Of a DNA stretch of 64,000 nucleotides, positions 25,374-35,116 are shown one piece after another. The position numbers and the translations under genes are program-made. Under the pieces are notes generated by a model. The model had not been told where the DNA came from. It was given only the letters and a program-made list of their open reading frames with translations, and made no database searches. This DNA is from an uncultured Collinsella sp. (GTDB lineage: Bacteria; Actinomycetota; Coriobacteriia; Coriobacteriales; Coriobacteriaceae): the NCBI GenBank assembly GCA_958451615.1, contig CAUDQR010000010.1:20456-84455 (forward strand), read 5' to 3'. Each line of letters opens with the position of its first letter. The stretch's first letter is position 1.

Positions 25374-27653
25374 TTAGCGGCGCTTGCGGGCGGCCGTTGC
25401 CTTGCGGACGGAGGTCTTCTTGGTAGGAGCCTTTTCCTCAGTGGGAGCGGCGGGGGAGACCGAGGCCTCCTTGGCGGGCTCAGTCTTTGCCGTAGCCTTC
25501 GGAGCGGTCTTGACCTCGGCGGCCTTCGGTTTCGGCTCGGCCTTTATTGCGGGCTTTTCCTCGACCTTAGCCTCTGCCTTGGGAGCAGCGGTCTTGGCCG
25601 TGGCCTTTTTGGCCGTCGCCGTAGCGCGCTTGCGCGTGGTGGTCTTGGCGGCCGGCTTAGCCTCGACAGCTTCCTCAGCCTTAGGCGCAGCGGGCGTCTC
25701 CTCGACTTTGGCGGCCGGCTTAGCGGCTGCCTTGGTCGTGGCGGCCTTCTTGGTCGTCGACTTCGTAGCCGTGGTCTTCTTGGCGGTCGTCTTCTTGGCA
25801 GCGGTCTTGGCCGGAGCCTTTGCCGCGGGCTTAACCTCGGCTGCAGCGGTCTCGGCCTTTACCTCGGGAACGACCTCGGCCTCGGTGGCCTTCTTGACAG
25901 CTGCGGTGGTGCGCTTGCGCGTGGTCGTTGCCTTGGCTGAAGTCGTCTTTGCAGCGGTGGCCTTAGTGGCAGTGGTCTTGGCTGCAGAGGTCTTGCTCGC
26001 AGTTGTAGACTTGCTCGCCGTGGCCTTCTTAGCCGTCGTCTTGCGGGCCGTCGTCTTCTTAGCGGCAGGCTTCGCAGCGGGCTTAACCTCGGCATCAGCA
26101 GCGGGCTTCGCCTCGGCCTTGGGCTCCTCAGCGGCCACCGGCTCAGCAACAGCCTCAGGCTCGTCGACAACAGCCGCCGGCCTCTCAATCTCCGGGTGCA
26201 TAAAGAAGTACAGGTCCAGATACTTATCGGCCGAGCGTGTCCAGCTAAAGTCCTGGCTCATGGCCTGCGTGACCAGCTGATCCCACGCCTCACGGTTATC
26301 CCAGAACAGACGCGCCGCGCGGAAAACCGCATCGCCCATCTCGTCGCCGTTAAAGTTACTAAACGAGAATCCTGTGCCCTCGCCGGTAAACTCGTTATAC
26401 GGGATCACGGTGTCCTTCAGACCACCGGTCTCGCGCACGATGGGCAGGGTGCCGTAGCGCATGGCGATGATCTGCGACAGGCCGCAGGGCTCAAACTTCG
26501 ACGGCATCAGGAACATATCGGCGGCGGCATACATGCGCTGCGACAGCGCCGGATCGAACTCGATACGCGCGGCCATGGTGCCCGGGTACTTGTCCTGGAA
26601 GTAGCGCAGACCGTCCTCGTAGTCGCGGTCGCCGGTGCCCAGCACGGCCACCTGCACGCCGCCGGCCAGAATGCGGTCGAGCGCATACATGACCAGGTCC
26701 ATGCCCTTCTGGCGCGTCAGGCGCGTGACCATCACCATAAGCGGGCGGTCGTCGCGAACCTCGAGCCCCAGCTCTTCCTGCAGCTTGGCCTTGCACACGG
26801 CCTTACCAGAACGGTCCTCCACGGTGTAGTTGGCGGCAATGCGCTTGTCGGTCGCCGGGTCAAAGCCTGCGACGTCGATGCCATTCAAAATGCCCTGCAG
26901 CGCATACGAACGCTCACGCAGAACGCCGTCCAGGCCCTCGCCAAATTCGGGCGTCTGGATCTCGTTGGCATAGGTGGGGCTCACCGTGGTGATGGCATCG
27001 GCATAGCGCAGCGCGCCCAGCATGTAGTTGATGCTGCAGGCATCGCAACGCAGCTGCGAGGCGGCCGCCGGAATATGCGCCACACCCAGGATGTCCTCCA
27101 TCACGGTGTCGCTAAACTGGCCCTGGAACGCCACGTTGTGGATCGAGAACACGGTCTTGACGCGGTCGTACAGCGGCAGGCCCTGGTAGAACTCGCGCAA
27201 GAACACGGGCGCCAGTGCCGTCTGCCAGTCGTTGCAGTGCAGGACGTCGCACTCAAAGCCGGCCGGCAGGTGCTGCAGGCTCTCGGTAATGGCCTTAGAG
27301 AAGAACGCAAAGCGCTCACCGTCATCAAAGAAGCCGTACGGATAGTCGCGCGCAAAGTAGCGCTCGTTGTCGATGAACATATAGGTGACGCCGTCGCGCT
27401 CGAGCTTCTCGAGCCCGCAGTACTCATTGCGCCAGCCCAGGCTCACGTAAAAATCGGAGAAGTGCTCCATCTGCGCCTTGTACTCGTCCTTGATGGTGGC
27501 GTACTTGGGCACCATCACGATGACTTCGGCGCCGGCGCGTACAAGCGCCGCGGGCAGCGAGCCCGCCACGTCGCCCAGGCCACCGGTCTTTACAAACGGT
27601 GCGCACTCGGCCGAGGCAAACACGATCTGCATCTTTTTGCTGGAATCAGCCAT
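25374..27653 (-). CDS. glgA: Glycogen synthase (GT5) with long histone H1-like tail
   Basis: The 759-aa protein extends alpha-1,4-glucan from ADP-glucose. The GT5/GT-B core (about 1-484) has FVKTGGLGDVAGSLP with the ADP-glucose lysine near residue 16, the HCNDWQTAL segment, and SKFEPCGLSQ with the active-site Glu. From about residue 485 the protein departs from the family. About 275 residues consist almost only of Ala, Lys, Thr, Glu, Val and Pro, with repeated AAKKTTAKK and KPAAK blocks like histone H1 or mycobacterial HupB tails. ATG 27653 is chosen because GGGAG lies just upstream. It is the last gene of glgB-glgP-glgC-glgD-glgA. Confidence 0.93.
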   Translation of the reverse strand: MADSSKKMQIVFASAECAPFVKTGGLGDVAGSLPAALVRAGAEVIVMVPKYATIKDEYKAQMEHFSDFYVSLGWRNEYCGLEKLERDGVTYMFIDNERYFARDYPYGFFDDGERFAFFSKAITESLQHLPAGFECDVLHCNDWQTALAPVFLREFYQGLPLYDRVKTVFSIHNVAFQGQFSDTVMEDILGVAHIPAAASQLRCDACSINYMLGALRYADAITTVSPTYANEIQTPEFGEGLDGVLRERSYALQGILNGIDVAGFDPATDKRIAANYTVEDRSGKAVCKAKLQEELGLEVRDDRPLMVMVTRLTRQKGMDLVMYALDRILAGGVQVAVLGTGDRDYEDGLRYFQDKYPGTMAARIEFDPALSQRMYAAADMFLMPSKFEPCGLSQIIAMRYGTLPIVRETGGLKDTVIPYNEFTGEGTGFSFSNFNGDEMGDAVFRAARLFWDNREAWDQLVTQAMSQDFSWTRSADKYLDLYFFMHPEIERPAAVVDEPEAVAEPVAAEEPKAEAKPAADAEVKPAAKPAAKKTTARKTTAKKATASKSTTASKTSAAKTTATKATAAKTTSAKATTTRKRTTAAVKKATEAEVVPEVKAETAAAEVKPAAKAPAKTAAKKTTAKKTTATKSTTKKAATTKAAAKPAAKVEETPAAPKAEEAVEAKPAAKTTTRKRATATAKKATAKTAAPKAEAKVEEKPAIKAEPKPKAAEVKTAPKATAKTEPAKEASVSPAAPTEEKAPTKKTSVRKATAARKRR

Positions 27654-27677
27654 ATTGTCTCCCATGTTGTTATTCGA

Positions 27678-27711
27678 GAATAGCCGCCAGGCGCGAACCG
27701 GGCGGCTATTC
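27678..27711 (-). promoter_or_regulatory. Hairpin between glgD and glgA
   Basis: GAATAGCCGCC pairs with GGCGGCTATTC in the 90-nt spacer upstream of glgA. No T-run follows on the minus strand, so it is more likely an RNA-processing or attenuation hairpin than a terminator. Confidence 0.5.
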
Positions 27712-27743
27712 TACATGTTACGAGCGATGTTGCGGTGCCAACG

Positions 27744-28871
27744 TTAACGTACGATGGTGGTGTCGGAAGTTAACGGAGCCTTGCCCAGCACCAGGATGTT
27801 CTCGGGCGTGCCGCGAAGCTCGGTGTTGGTGGGAACCACGTTGTTCTTGTCCAGGATGGCGTTCTCGACGCGTGCGCCGCTCTTGATGATGCAGCTCTGG
27901 TTAATGATCGAGTTGGTCACCGAGGCGCCTTCCTCAACCACGACGCCGCGCGACAAGATCGAGTTGCGCACGGTGCCCTTGATGATGCAGCCGGCCGAAA
28001 TGATCGAGTTGCAGGCGTGGCTGCCGGTCGCATAGCGCGAAGGCGGCACGTCGTGAGCCTTGGTCAGGATCGGGCGCTCGGGATCGAAGAGCTGGTCGGC
28101 CACGGTCTGGTCGAGCAGGTCCATGCTGCGGCGATACAGCGATTTCTCGCTAAATACGCCCACGACCTCGCCCTTGTACTCGTAGCTGCACACGTCGATG
28201 TTGCCAAAGTCGCCCTGGAGTGCCTCGAGCAGGTCCAGATAGTCGGCGGCCTGGTAGTGGTCGATGATCTCGAGCAGCGTCTCGCGGTTGACGATGCAGC
28301 AGTCCATGGAGGCGTTGTCGCCGTACACGACGCCGGCGCTCACGCCCGTCAGGCGACCGTTCTCGTTAATCTCGAGCTTGGTCTCGTCATCGACGTTGCG
28401 CGTGGCCTTGCAGTACACCACGGTCATCTGGGCACCGGAGTTCTCGTGCGCCTCGATGATGGTGTTGAGGTCCATGTTAAAGATGATGTTGGTACCCATC
28501 ATCACAACATAGGGCTTGTCCGAGCGCTGGAACAGCGTCTTATTGGAAATGATGTCGCGCAGCAGGAAGCGCATGCCGCCCTTGGTGGTGCCATACGCGT
28601 TGCCGGGCACCATGAACAGGCCGCCCTTCTTGCGGTCCAAGCCCCAGTCCTTGCCCGAGCCCACGTGGTCGATCAGCGAGCGGTAGTTACCCGGCATGAC
28701 GACGCCAACGGTCTTGATGCCGGCATTCATCATGTTGGACAGCGGAAAGTCGATCAGGCGGTAGCGGCCCAAAAACGGAACGGACGCGATGGGGCGGTCC
28801 TTGAGCAGGACGCTGCCGTAGGTCGAAGAGTAGTTAGCGGTGATATAACCGATGGCCTTGCGATTGATCAT
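27744..28871 (-). CDS. glgD: GlgD, regulatory-type subunit of ADP-glucose pyrophosphorylase
   Basis: The 375-aa protein is a nucleotidyltransferase homologue with a C-terminal left-handed beta-helix (from about residue 270). It starts INRKAIGYITANYSS, where catalytic GlgC has the GGQGSRL pyrophosphate loop. The loop is absent, as in firmicute GlgD, which acts with GlgC as a heterotetramer. RPIASVPFLGRYRLIDFPLSNMMNAGI is conserved. ATG 28871 starts 4 nt after the glgC stop; 13 upstream in-frame codons lie within glgC and are rejected. Assignment as non-catalytic is from the missing loop. Confidence 0.92.
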   Translation of the reverse strand: MINRKAIGYITANYSSTYGSVLLKDRPIASVPFLGRYRLIDFPLSNMMNAGIKTVGVVMPGNYRSLIDHVGSGKDWGLDRKKGGLFMVPGNAYGTTKGGMRFLLRDIISNKTLFQRSDKPYVVMMGTNIIFNMDLNTIIEAHENSGAQMTVVYCKATRNVDDETKLEINENGRLTGVSAGVVYGDNASMDCCIVNRETLLEIIDHYQAADYLDLLEALQGDFGNIDVCSYEYKGEVVGVFSEKSLYRRSMDLLDQTVADQLFDPERPILTKAHDVPPSRYATGSHACNSIISAGCIIKGTVRNSILSRGVVVEEGASVTNSIINQSCIIKSGARVENAILDKNNVVPTNTELRGTPENILVLGKAPLTSDTTIVR

Positions 28872-28875
28872 CGGA

Positions 28876-30024
28876 TCATTCCCCCTTCCCGATAACGACG
28901 TCATTTCCAACGACGGCCGTATCCTTGGTGGTATCGACAGAGCCGAGCTTCACGCCCTCTTCGACCGTGGAGTTCTCGCCCAAAATAGCGCGGCAGATGT
29001 GCGCGCCGCTCTTAACGTGCGCACCCGGCAGCAGCACGGAGTCCTCGACCACGGCGCGCTCCTCGATGATGACATCGGTCGAAAGAATCGAGTGGCGAGC
29101 GGTGCCGTAGATCTTGCAGCCGTTGGAGACCAGGCAGTCGTCCAGGCGGCCGTCCGGGCCAATGTAGTGCGGCGGACGCGTGGTGATGTTGGACATGATG
29201 GGGAAGTTCTTGTCGAACAGATCGAACTCGGGGTTGTTGCCCAGCAGGTCCATCGAGGTCTCGTGGAAGCTGGCGATGGTGCCGACATCCTTCCAAAAGC
29301 CGTGGAACTCGTAGCTGTAAAGGCGCTTGTTCTCGCCGAGCAGCTTGGGGATGATGTCCTTGCCAAAGTCGTGGCTCGAGCGCTGGTCCAGGGCGTCCTC
29401 CTCGAGCGCCTCGATCAGCACGTCGGCCGAGAAGATGTAGATGCCCATGGACGCGAGGTTCGAATCGGGCTTCTCGGGCTTCTCGGTGAACTTGGTGATG
29501 CGGCCGTCCTCGGGGTCGGTGGTCAGGATGCCAAAGCGGCTGGCCTCCTCCCACGGCACGGGCATAACGCTCACCGTGAGGTCGGCGTTGTTCTCAATGT
29601 GCGTCTTGAGCATCTTGCGGTAGTCCATGCGATACAGGTGATCGCCCGAAAGAATCAGGACGTACTTGGGGTCGTTAGCCTTGATGTAGTCGAGGTTCTG
29701 CGTAATGGCGTCGGCCGTGCCCGCATACCAGGCGCCGCCGGTCTGCGTCTCGTACGGCGGCAGGATCGACACGCCGCCGTCGCGGCTGTCCAGATCCCAC
29801 GCCTCGCCGGAGCCCACGTAGGCATGCAGCAGGTAGGGACGGTACTGCGTCAGAACGCCCACCGTGTCGATGCCCGAGTTGGAGCAGTTGGACAGCGAAA
29901 AGTCGATAATGCGGAACTTGCCACCAAAGCTAACCGCCGGCTTGGCGATCTTTTGGGTGAGTGCCCCCAATCGGCTGCCCTGTCCTCCTGCGAGGAGCAT
30001 CGCGATGCATTCTTTCTTACTCAT
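28876..30024 (-). CDS. glgC: Glucose-1-phosphate adenylyltransferase
   Basis: The 382-aa catalytic subunit makes ADP-glucose, the committed step of glycogen synthesis. [16 protein letters not shown] is the nucleotide and pyrophosphate loop. [30 protein letters not shown] with the metal-binding Asp, and FTEKPEKP with the sugar-phosphate lysine are all present. A beta-helix domain follows from about residue 285. The ATG follows AAGGAGA at 6 nt. It is immediately upstream of glgD in the same operon. Confidence 0.96.
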   Translation of the reverse strand: MSKKECIAMLLAGGQGSRLGALTQKIAKPAVSFGGKFRIIDFSLSNCSNSGIDTVGVLTQYRPYLLHAYVGSGEAWDLDSRDGGVSILPPYETQTGGAWYAGTADAITQNLDYIKANDPKYVLILSGDHLYRMDYRKMLKTHIENNADLTVSVMPVPWEEASRFGILTTDPEDGRITKFTEKPEKPDSNLASMGIYIFSADVLIEALEEDALDQRSSHDFGKDIIPKLLGENKRLYSYEFHGFWKDVGTIASFHETSMDLLGNNPEFDLFDKNFPIMSNITTRPPHYIGPDGRLDDCLVSNGCKIYGTARHSILSTDVIIEERAVVEDSVLLPGAHVKSGAHICRAILGENSTVEEGVKLGSVDTTKDTAVVGNDVVIGKGE

Positions 30025-30129
30025 CGATTTCTCCTTCTGTCATCGATGTTTCTAACCCATTAGCGGCGGACGCGGCGCTCGGTCGCGCCCGCCGAATAAT
30101 GCCGTGCGGCAAAGGGAGCTCGCGCGCCT

Positions 30130-32556
30130 TTACGCGTGCCAGATCTCGTCGCGGTACTCGCGAATAGTGCGGTCGCTCGAGAACCAGCCGGAGGAGGCGG
30201 TGTTGAGCAGGGCCTTGCGGTTCCAGGTCTCCTGGTCGCCGTAGCTGTTCGTGAGCTTCTCCCATGCATCCACGTAGCTGCGGAAATCGGCCATGACCAG
30301 GTCGGGGTCGTTGTTGTTCATGAGCTCGTTGTAGATGCTCTCGAAGTTGCCCGAAAGACCCGCAAAGGTGTTGTCCTTGAGCTCATCCATCACGCGGCCC
30401 AGGCGCTCACGGTCGCCGTTGAGCGTATCCCACGCAAAGTAGCTGTTGGATGCCCAGAGCTGCTCGACCTCGGGAGCGGTCAGGCCAAAGATGGCCTCGT
30501 TCTCGCGGCCGGCCAGGTCGGCGATCTCGATGTTGGCGCCGTCGAGGGTACCCAGCGTAATGGCGCCGTTCATCATGAGCTTCATGTTGGACGTGCCCGA
30601 AGCCTCCTTACCGGCCGTGGAGATCTGCTCCGAGATCTCGGCGGCGGGGTAGATGAGCTGGGCGTTGCTTACGCGGAAGTTGGGGATAAAGCAGACCTTC
30701 ATGACCTCGTTGACGCGGGCGTCGTTGTTGATGACGTCGGCCACGGAGTTAATGAGGCGGATGGTCTCCTTGGCGAAGGTGTAGCTCGAGGCAGCCTTGC
30801 CGCTAAAGATGAAGGTCGTCGGCGTCACGTGGAAGTTAGGATCGGCGATGCGACGGTTGTAGATGTCCATCACCTTCATGATGTTCATGAGCTGGCGCTT
30901 GTAGGCGTGGAAGCGCTTCACCTGGACATCGAAGACGGTGTTGGGGTCAATAACCAGACCGGTCTCGGCCTTGACGTAGGCGGCCAGACGCTCCTTGTTG
31001 GCGCGCTTGGAGGCACCCACGGCCTTCAGGAATTCGGTGTCGTCCTTAAACTCCTTGAGCTTCTCCAGCTCAAAGGCGTCCTTGAGCCAGCCATCGCCAA
31101 TGGCCTCGGTCACGAGCTTGGCGTAGGTGGGGTTGGCCTCGGCAAAGAAGCGACGATGCGAGATGCCGTTGGTCTTGTTGTTGAACTTCTCGGGCGTCAG
31201 GGCATAGAAGTCCTTGAGCACGATGTTCTTGATGATGTCGGAGTGGATTTTGGCCACGCCGTTGACGCTATGGCTGCAGATCACGGACAGGTTGGCCATG
31301 CGAATCTCGCCGTCCCACAGAATGGCGGTCTGGCGCAGACGCTCCTGCCAGCCCTCCTGTGTGGTGTCGAACGACTCGTGCCAACGACGGCTGATCTCGT
31401 CGATGATCTGGTACACACGGGGGAGGAGCTTGGAGAACGTGCCGATGGGCCACTTCTCCAGGGCCTCGGGCAGGATGGTGTGGTTGGTGTAGCTCACGAC
31501 CTGCGTCACGATGTTCCAGGCGTCATCCCACTCGAGCTTCTTCTCGTCGATCAGGATACGCATGAGCTCGGGGCCGCACATGGCGGGGTGCGTGTCGTTG
31601 GTGTGGATGGCAACAAACTGCGGCAGCAGCTCCCAGTTAGCGCCGTGTTCCTTCTCAAAGGTGTCGAGCAGGCTGTAGATACCAGCCGAGACAAACAGGT
31701 ACTCCTGCTTCAGACGCAGCAGACGGCCGTGCTCGCCAGCGTCGTTGGGGTAGAGGATGGCACTGATGGCCTCGGCCTCGGCGCGCTCGGCATCGGCCAG
31801 GGCATAGTCGCCACGGTTGAAGGCCTCCAGATCGAAGTGCTCCTCGACCGGCTCGGCGGCCCAGACGCGCAGCTTGTTGACGGTCTCGCCGGCATAGCCC
31901 ACGACGGGGATGTCATAAGGGACGGCCAGGATATCCTGCGTGTCCACCGTGCGGTAAAACGTGCGGCCGTCCTCCTCAAAGCCCTCAACATGGCCACCAA
32001 ACTTGATGGTCACGGCCTTGTCCTGACGACGGACCTCCCAGGGATAGCCGTGGGTGAGCCACTCGTCGGTGGCCTCGACCTGGCTGCCGTTGACGATCTC
32101 CTGCTTAAACAGACCGTAGCGGTAGCGCATGCCGTTGCCGTAGCCGGCAATGCCCTCGGCTGCCATGGAATCCAGGAAGCATGCGGCCAGACGGCCCAGA
32201 CCGCCGTTGCCCAGAGCCGGATCGGGCTCCTGGTTCTCGATGACGGACAGGTCAAAGCCCATGTCGTCGAGCGCCTCGGCGACCATGTCGCGCACGCCAA
32301 AGTTGAGCAGGTAGTTGTCGAGCAGGCGGCCGATCAAAAACTCGATCGAGAAGTAGTACACGCGCTTCTTGCCCTCGGCGGTGACGCGGGCGTCACTCTT
32401 GGTGGCAACGGTGCGCGCCTTCTCGGCCACGAGCTTGGCCAAGGCGTTAAAGCGGTCGAGGTCGCTGGCGGCCTCGACGCTCTTGCCGCTGATGCTCATG
32501 ACGGCATCGCGATAGAGCTCGGTAAACTCCTGCTTGTTGTCGAAGATCTTATTCAT
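30130..32556 (-). CDS. glgP: Glycogen/maltodextrin phosphorylase
   Basis: The 808-aa GT35 enzyme releases glucose 1-phosphate from glycogen using PLP. PALGNGGLGRLAACFLDS lies near the N-terminus. The PLP lysine sits in SGTSNMKLMMNGAITLGTLDGANIEI near residue 655. RVSNAQLIYPAAEISEQIS and VQVKRFHAYKRQLMN are further signatures. Length is typical (about 800-815 aa). AAAGGAACGT precedes the ATG. Placing the degradative enzyme inside the synthetic operon is common in bacteria and suggests one control over glycogen turnover. Confidence 0.96.
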   Translation of the reverse strand: MNKIFDNKQEFTELYRDAVMSISGKSVEAASDLDRFNALAKLVAEKARTVATKSDARVTAEGKKRVYYFSIEFLIGRLLDNYLLNFGVRDMVAEALDDMGFDLSVIENQEPDPALGNGGLGRLAACFLDSMAAEGIAGYGNGMRYRYGLFKQEIVNGSQVEATDEWLTHGYPWEVRRQDKAVTIKFGGHVEGFEEDGRTFYRTVDTQDILAVPYDIPVVGYAGETVNKLRVWAAEPVEEHFDLEAFNRGDYALADAERAEAEAISAILYPNDAGEHGRLLRLKQEYLFVSAGIYSLLDTFEKEHGANWELLPQFVAIHTNDTHPAMCGPELMRILIDEKKLEWDDAWNIVTQVVSYTNHTILPEALEKWPIGTFSKLLPRVYQIIDEISRRWHESFDTTQEGWQERLRQTAILWDGEIRMANLSVICSHSVNGVAKIHSDIIKNIVLKDFYALTPEKFNNKTNGISHRRFFAEANPTYAKLVTEAIGDGWLKDAFELEKLKEFKDDTEFLKAVGASKRANKERLAAYVKAETGLVIDPNTVFDVQVKRFHAYKRQLMNIMKVMDIYNRRIADPNFHVTPTTFIFSGKAASSYTFAKETIRLINSVADVINNDARVNEVMKVCFIPNFRVSNAQLIYPAAEISEQISTAGKEASGTSNMKLMMNGAITLGTLDGANIEIADLAGRENEAIFGLTAPEVEQLWASNSYFAWDTLNGDRERLGRVMDELKDNTFAGLSGNFESIYNELMNNNDPDLVMADFRSYVDAWEKLTNSYGDQETWNRKALLNTASSGWFSSDRTIREYRDEIWHA

Positions 32557-32650
32557 ACGTTCCTTTCCCCCGGGGATGTTTCTCCCGGAACGGTAATGAC
32601 TTGTATCCTACGCCCCGTCGGGGCGGGTAATTGCAGTGGTAACGCTTTTG
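32557..32650 (-). other. glgB-glgP spacer with GC hairpin
   Basis: 94 nt between the genes. CGCCCC-GT-CGGGGCG is a compact stem at about 32611-32627, followed on the minus strand by TAGGATAC without a T-run. It may moderate read-through from glgB to glgP. Confidence 0.5.
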
Positions 32651-34894
32651 TTACGCTTTCTTGCCAGATGCTTTAACAGCACCTGCCTTAGCCTTGGGAG
32701 CAGCCTTTTTGGTGGCTGTCTTTTTGGCCGTGGCGGGTTTGGTCGCCTTAGCCTTCGCCTTAGCCGGAGCCTTCTTAGCAGCCGCGGGCTTAGGTCTCAC
32801 CGACGACGTGCGCTTCTTAGGCGCAGCCTTGGGCTCCTCAACCACGGGCGGCCTATAGCTGCTGGGACCGCGGCGCTTAAGCACCACGCCTGCCAGGCCG
32901 GGAACCTTAATCTCAATGGAGTCCATCTGCCCGTTCCAGGGATAGGGCTCGCTCGAGCAGGTATAGGGTTCCTCGCCGGCGTATCCGCTGCCGCCAAACT
33001 CGGGACGGTCGGAGTCAAAGATGACCTCCCAGTCGCCCTCGCGCGGCACGCCTACGCGGAAGCTCTCGTAGCTCGCCGGGTCAAAGTTGATCAGGATCAC
33101 CAGGTCGTCATCGACGTCCTCGCCCTGGCGCACAAAGCTCACGATGGACTGCTTGGAGTTGTCCGCGTCGATCCAGGTAAAGCCGTCGTCGGTGTAGCCG
33201 CGTTCGTACAAGGCGGGCTCGGCGGTGTACAGGTGGTTGAGCGCCTTGATAAACGCCTGATGATGGCGGTGGGTCTCGTACTCCTCGGTCAGGAACCACT
33301 GGATGGACTCGTAGTAGCGCCACTCAATAAACTGGCCGATCTCGTTGCCCATAAAGTTGAGCTTGGCACCGGGATGCGTCATCTGGTAGAAGGCCAGCGT
33401 GCGCAGGCCGGCAAATTGGCGCCACCAGTCGCCCGGCATGCGGCCGATCAGCGAGCACTTGCCGTGTACGACCTCGTCGTGGCTCAGCGGGCAGATGAAG
33501 TTCTCGGTAAAGGCGTACATGATGGAGAACGTGAGCAGCCCGTGGTTGCCGGGGCGCCACGGAAAATCGGTCTGCATGTAGTGCAGGGTGTCGTTCATCC
33601 AACCCATGTCCCACTTGTAGTGGAAGCCCAGGCCGCCGTCCTGCGGCGGATAGGTCACGAGCGGCCACGCGGTGGACTCCTCGGCCATCATCATCACGTC
33701 AGGGAAGTGGGCCTCCACGGCGCAGTTGACCTGGCGGATAAAAGCGCTGGCGTCCAGGTCCTCCTCGGTACCGTACTTATTGAACTTCTTTTGGCCGGGA
33801 TCGTCGATGCCAAAGTTGAGGTACAGCATGCTGGACACGCCGTCCATGCGAATGCCGTCAACATGGAAGTTCTCGAGCCAGTACAGCACGTTGGAGACCA
33901 GGAAGGAGCGGACCTCGCCACGGGCGAAGTCGAACTTGTGCGTGCCCCAGTTGGGGTGAATCTCGTGCTCAAACAGCATGTGGCCGTTAAAGGTGGCAAG
34001 GCCGTGGGAGTCGGCGCAAAAACCGCCGGGCACCCAGTCCATGATTACGCCAATGCCCGCCTTGTGACACGCATCGATAAAGTGCATGAGCTGCTGCGGG
34101 TCGCCATAGCGCGACGTGGCGGCATAGTAGCCGGTCGTCTGGTAGCCCCAGGAACCATCGAAGGGATGCTCCATAAGCGGCATGACCTCGATATGCGTGT
34201 AGCCCATGTCGTGCACGTAGTCCACGAGCTCGACCGACAGGTCGTCGTAGGTGTAGAACTCGCCGCGCTGCGCGGGGAAGGGGTCCATGGGACCGGGGTA
34301 GTTGCCGTACTCGTCCGGCTCGCCCTGTGGCGCGTCGCCGTGGCGTTTCCACGAGCCAATATGCACCTCGTAGATGTTAAGGGGCTGCGACATGTGGTTA
34401 TGACTGGCGCGGCGCTTGAGCCATGCGGCGTCGTTCCACTTGTAGCCATCGAGGGTCCACAGCACGCTTGCCGTTCCCGGAGGGCACTCGGCCTTGAAGG
34501 CGTACGGATCGGCCTTGTAGAGCTTCTCGCCCTCGTTGGTCTCAATGAGATACTTATAGAGCTGACCTTGTTCTGCGCCAGGAATAAAGCCTTCCCAAAT
34601 AGCGCTCGTATGCACGGGCACCAGAGGGTTGGCTTCCTCATTCCAGTCGTTAAATTCGCCAATGACATGGACGCTCTTTACGTCGGGCGCCCAAACGCAA
34701 AAGCGCCAACCGCGCGTACGGTTCTGCGTGTCGGGGTGCGCGCCCATCTTTTCCCAGCTGCGCTCCCACATGCCAATGCCAAACAGGTAGACATCGTCCT
34801 TAGAGAGCTCCGGTGCGTGCGGGGCGGCTTTACGGGTAGCAGGCTTTTTGGTTGCTGGCTTTAGCTTTGTATCGCTCACGTTTGATCCCATCAT
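32651..34894 (-). CDS. glgB: 1,4-alpha-glucan branching enzyme with basic tails
   Basis: The GH13 enzyme, about 747 aa, introduces alpha-1,6 branches. It has an N-terminal CBM48 domain (CVWAPDVKSVHVIGEFNDW), the catalytic motifs VIMDWVPGGF, GIRMDGVSSML with the nucleophile Asp, and MAEESTAW with the acid/base Glu, and LPLSHDEVVHG. A C-terminal beta domain ends at about residue 670. The last about 75 residues are a Lys/Ala/Pro tail (KKAPAKAKAKATKPATAKK), and the N-terminus has a short similar stretch (KPATKKPATRKAAP). The start is uncertain: ATG 34894 or 34891 lack a clear site; GTG 34879 has only GGGA. It is the first gene of the operon. Confidence 0.93.
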   Translation of the reverse strand: MMGSNVSDTKLKPATKKPATRKAAPHAPELSKDDVYLFGIGMWERSWEKMGAHPDTQNRTRGWRFCVWAPDVKSVHVIGEFNDWNEEANPLVPVHTSAIWEGFIPGAEQGQLYKYLIETNEGEKLYKADPYAFKAECPPGTASVLWTLDGYKWNDAAWLKRRASHNHMSQPLNIYEVHIGSWKRHGDAPQGEPDEYGNYPGPMDPFPAQRGEFYTYDDLSVELVDYVHDMGYTHIEVMPLMEHPFDGSWGYQTTGYYAATSRYGDPQQLMHFIDACHKAGIGVIMDWVPGGFCADSHGLATFNGHMLFEHEIHPNWGTHKFDFARGEVRSFLVSNVLYWLENFHVDGIRMDGVSSMLYLNFGIDDPGQKKFNKYGTEEDLDASAFIRQVNCAVEAHFPDVMMMAEESTAWPLVTYPPQDGGLGFHYKWDMGWMNDTLHYMQTDFPWRPGNHGLLTFSIMYAFTENFICPLSHDEVVHGKCSLIGRMPGDWWRQFAGLRTLAFYQMTHPGAKLNFMGNEIGQFIEWRYYESIQWFLTEEYETHRHHQAFIKALNHLYTAEPALYERGYTDDGFTWIDADNSKQSIVSFVRQGEDVDDDLVILINFDPASYESFRVGVPREGDWEVIFDSDRPEFGGSGYAGEEPYTCSSEPYPWNGQMDSIEIKVPGLAGVVLKRRGPSSYRPPVVEEPKAAPKKRTSSVRPKPAAAKKAPAKAKAKATKPATAKKTATKKAAPKAKAGAVKASGKKA

Positions 34895-34979
34895 GACGCG
34901 GCAGCGTGTTGCCTTGGTGACTAGATGCGAAAGGTCCAAGGCTGCACGAATCGAGGGGACGGCGATAGTTCTATGATTC

Positions 34980-35006
34980 GTTCCACCTCGCGTGCTCGGT
35001 GGAACT
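34980..35006 (-). promoter_or_regulatory. Hairpin in the glgB upstream region
   Basis: GTTCCACC and GGTGGAAC form an 8-bp perfect inverted repeat about 90 nt upstream of glgB. It could be a leader hairpin or an operator; sequence does not decide. Confidence 0.4.
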
Positions 35007-35116
35007 TTCGGCACGAAATACGATAACACCTGTTCGTTACTTTTATGGAGAAAAGTGGATTTGCGGCGGCGTTTAATCGGCGAGCGCCATGTTTATACCA
35101 CTGGCAGAATTGCGAT

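Noticed and set aside
25384-26280. Plus-strand hydrophobic 298-codon frame opposite the glgA tail
   Set aside because: The Ala/Val/Leu-rich translation is the complement of the Lys/Ala/Thr repeat tail of glycogen synthase, not a membrane protein.
30136-32676. Very long plus-strand open frame (846 codons) opposite glgP
   Set aside because: It mirrors the glycogen phosphorylase codons (His/Val/Gly/Leu-rich translation) and has no family motif or ribosome-binding site; it is an antisense shadow of a GC-rich gene.
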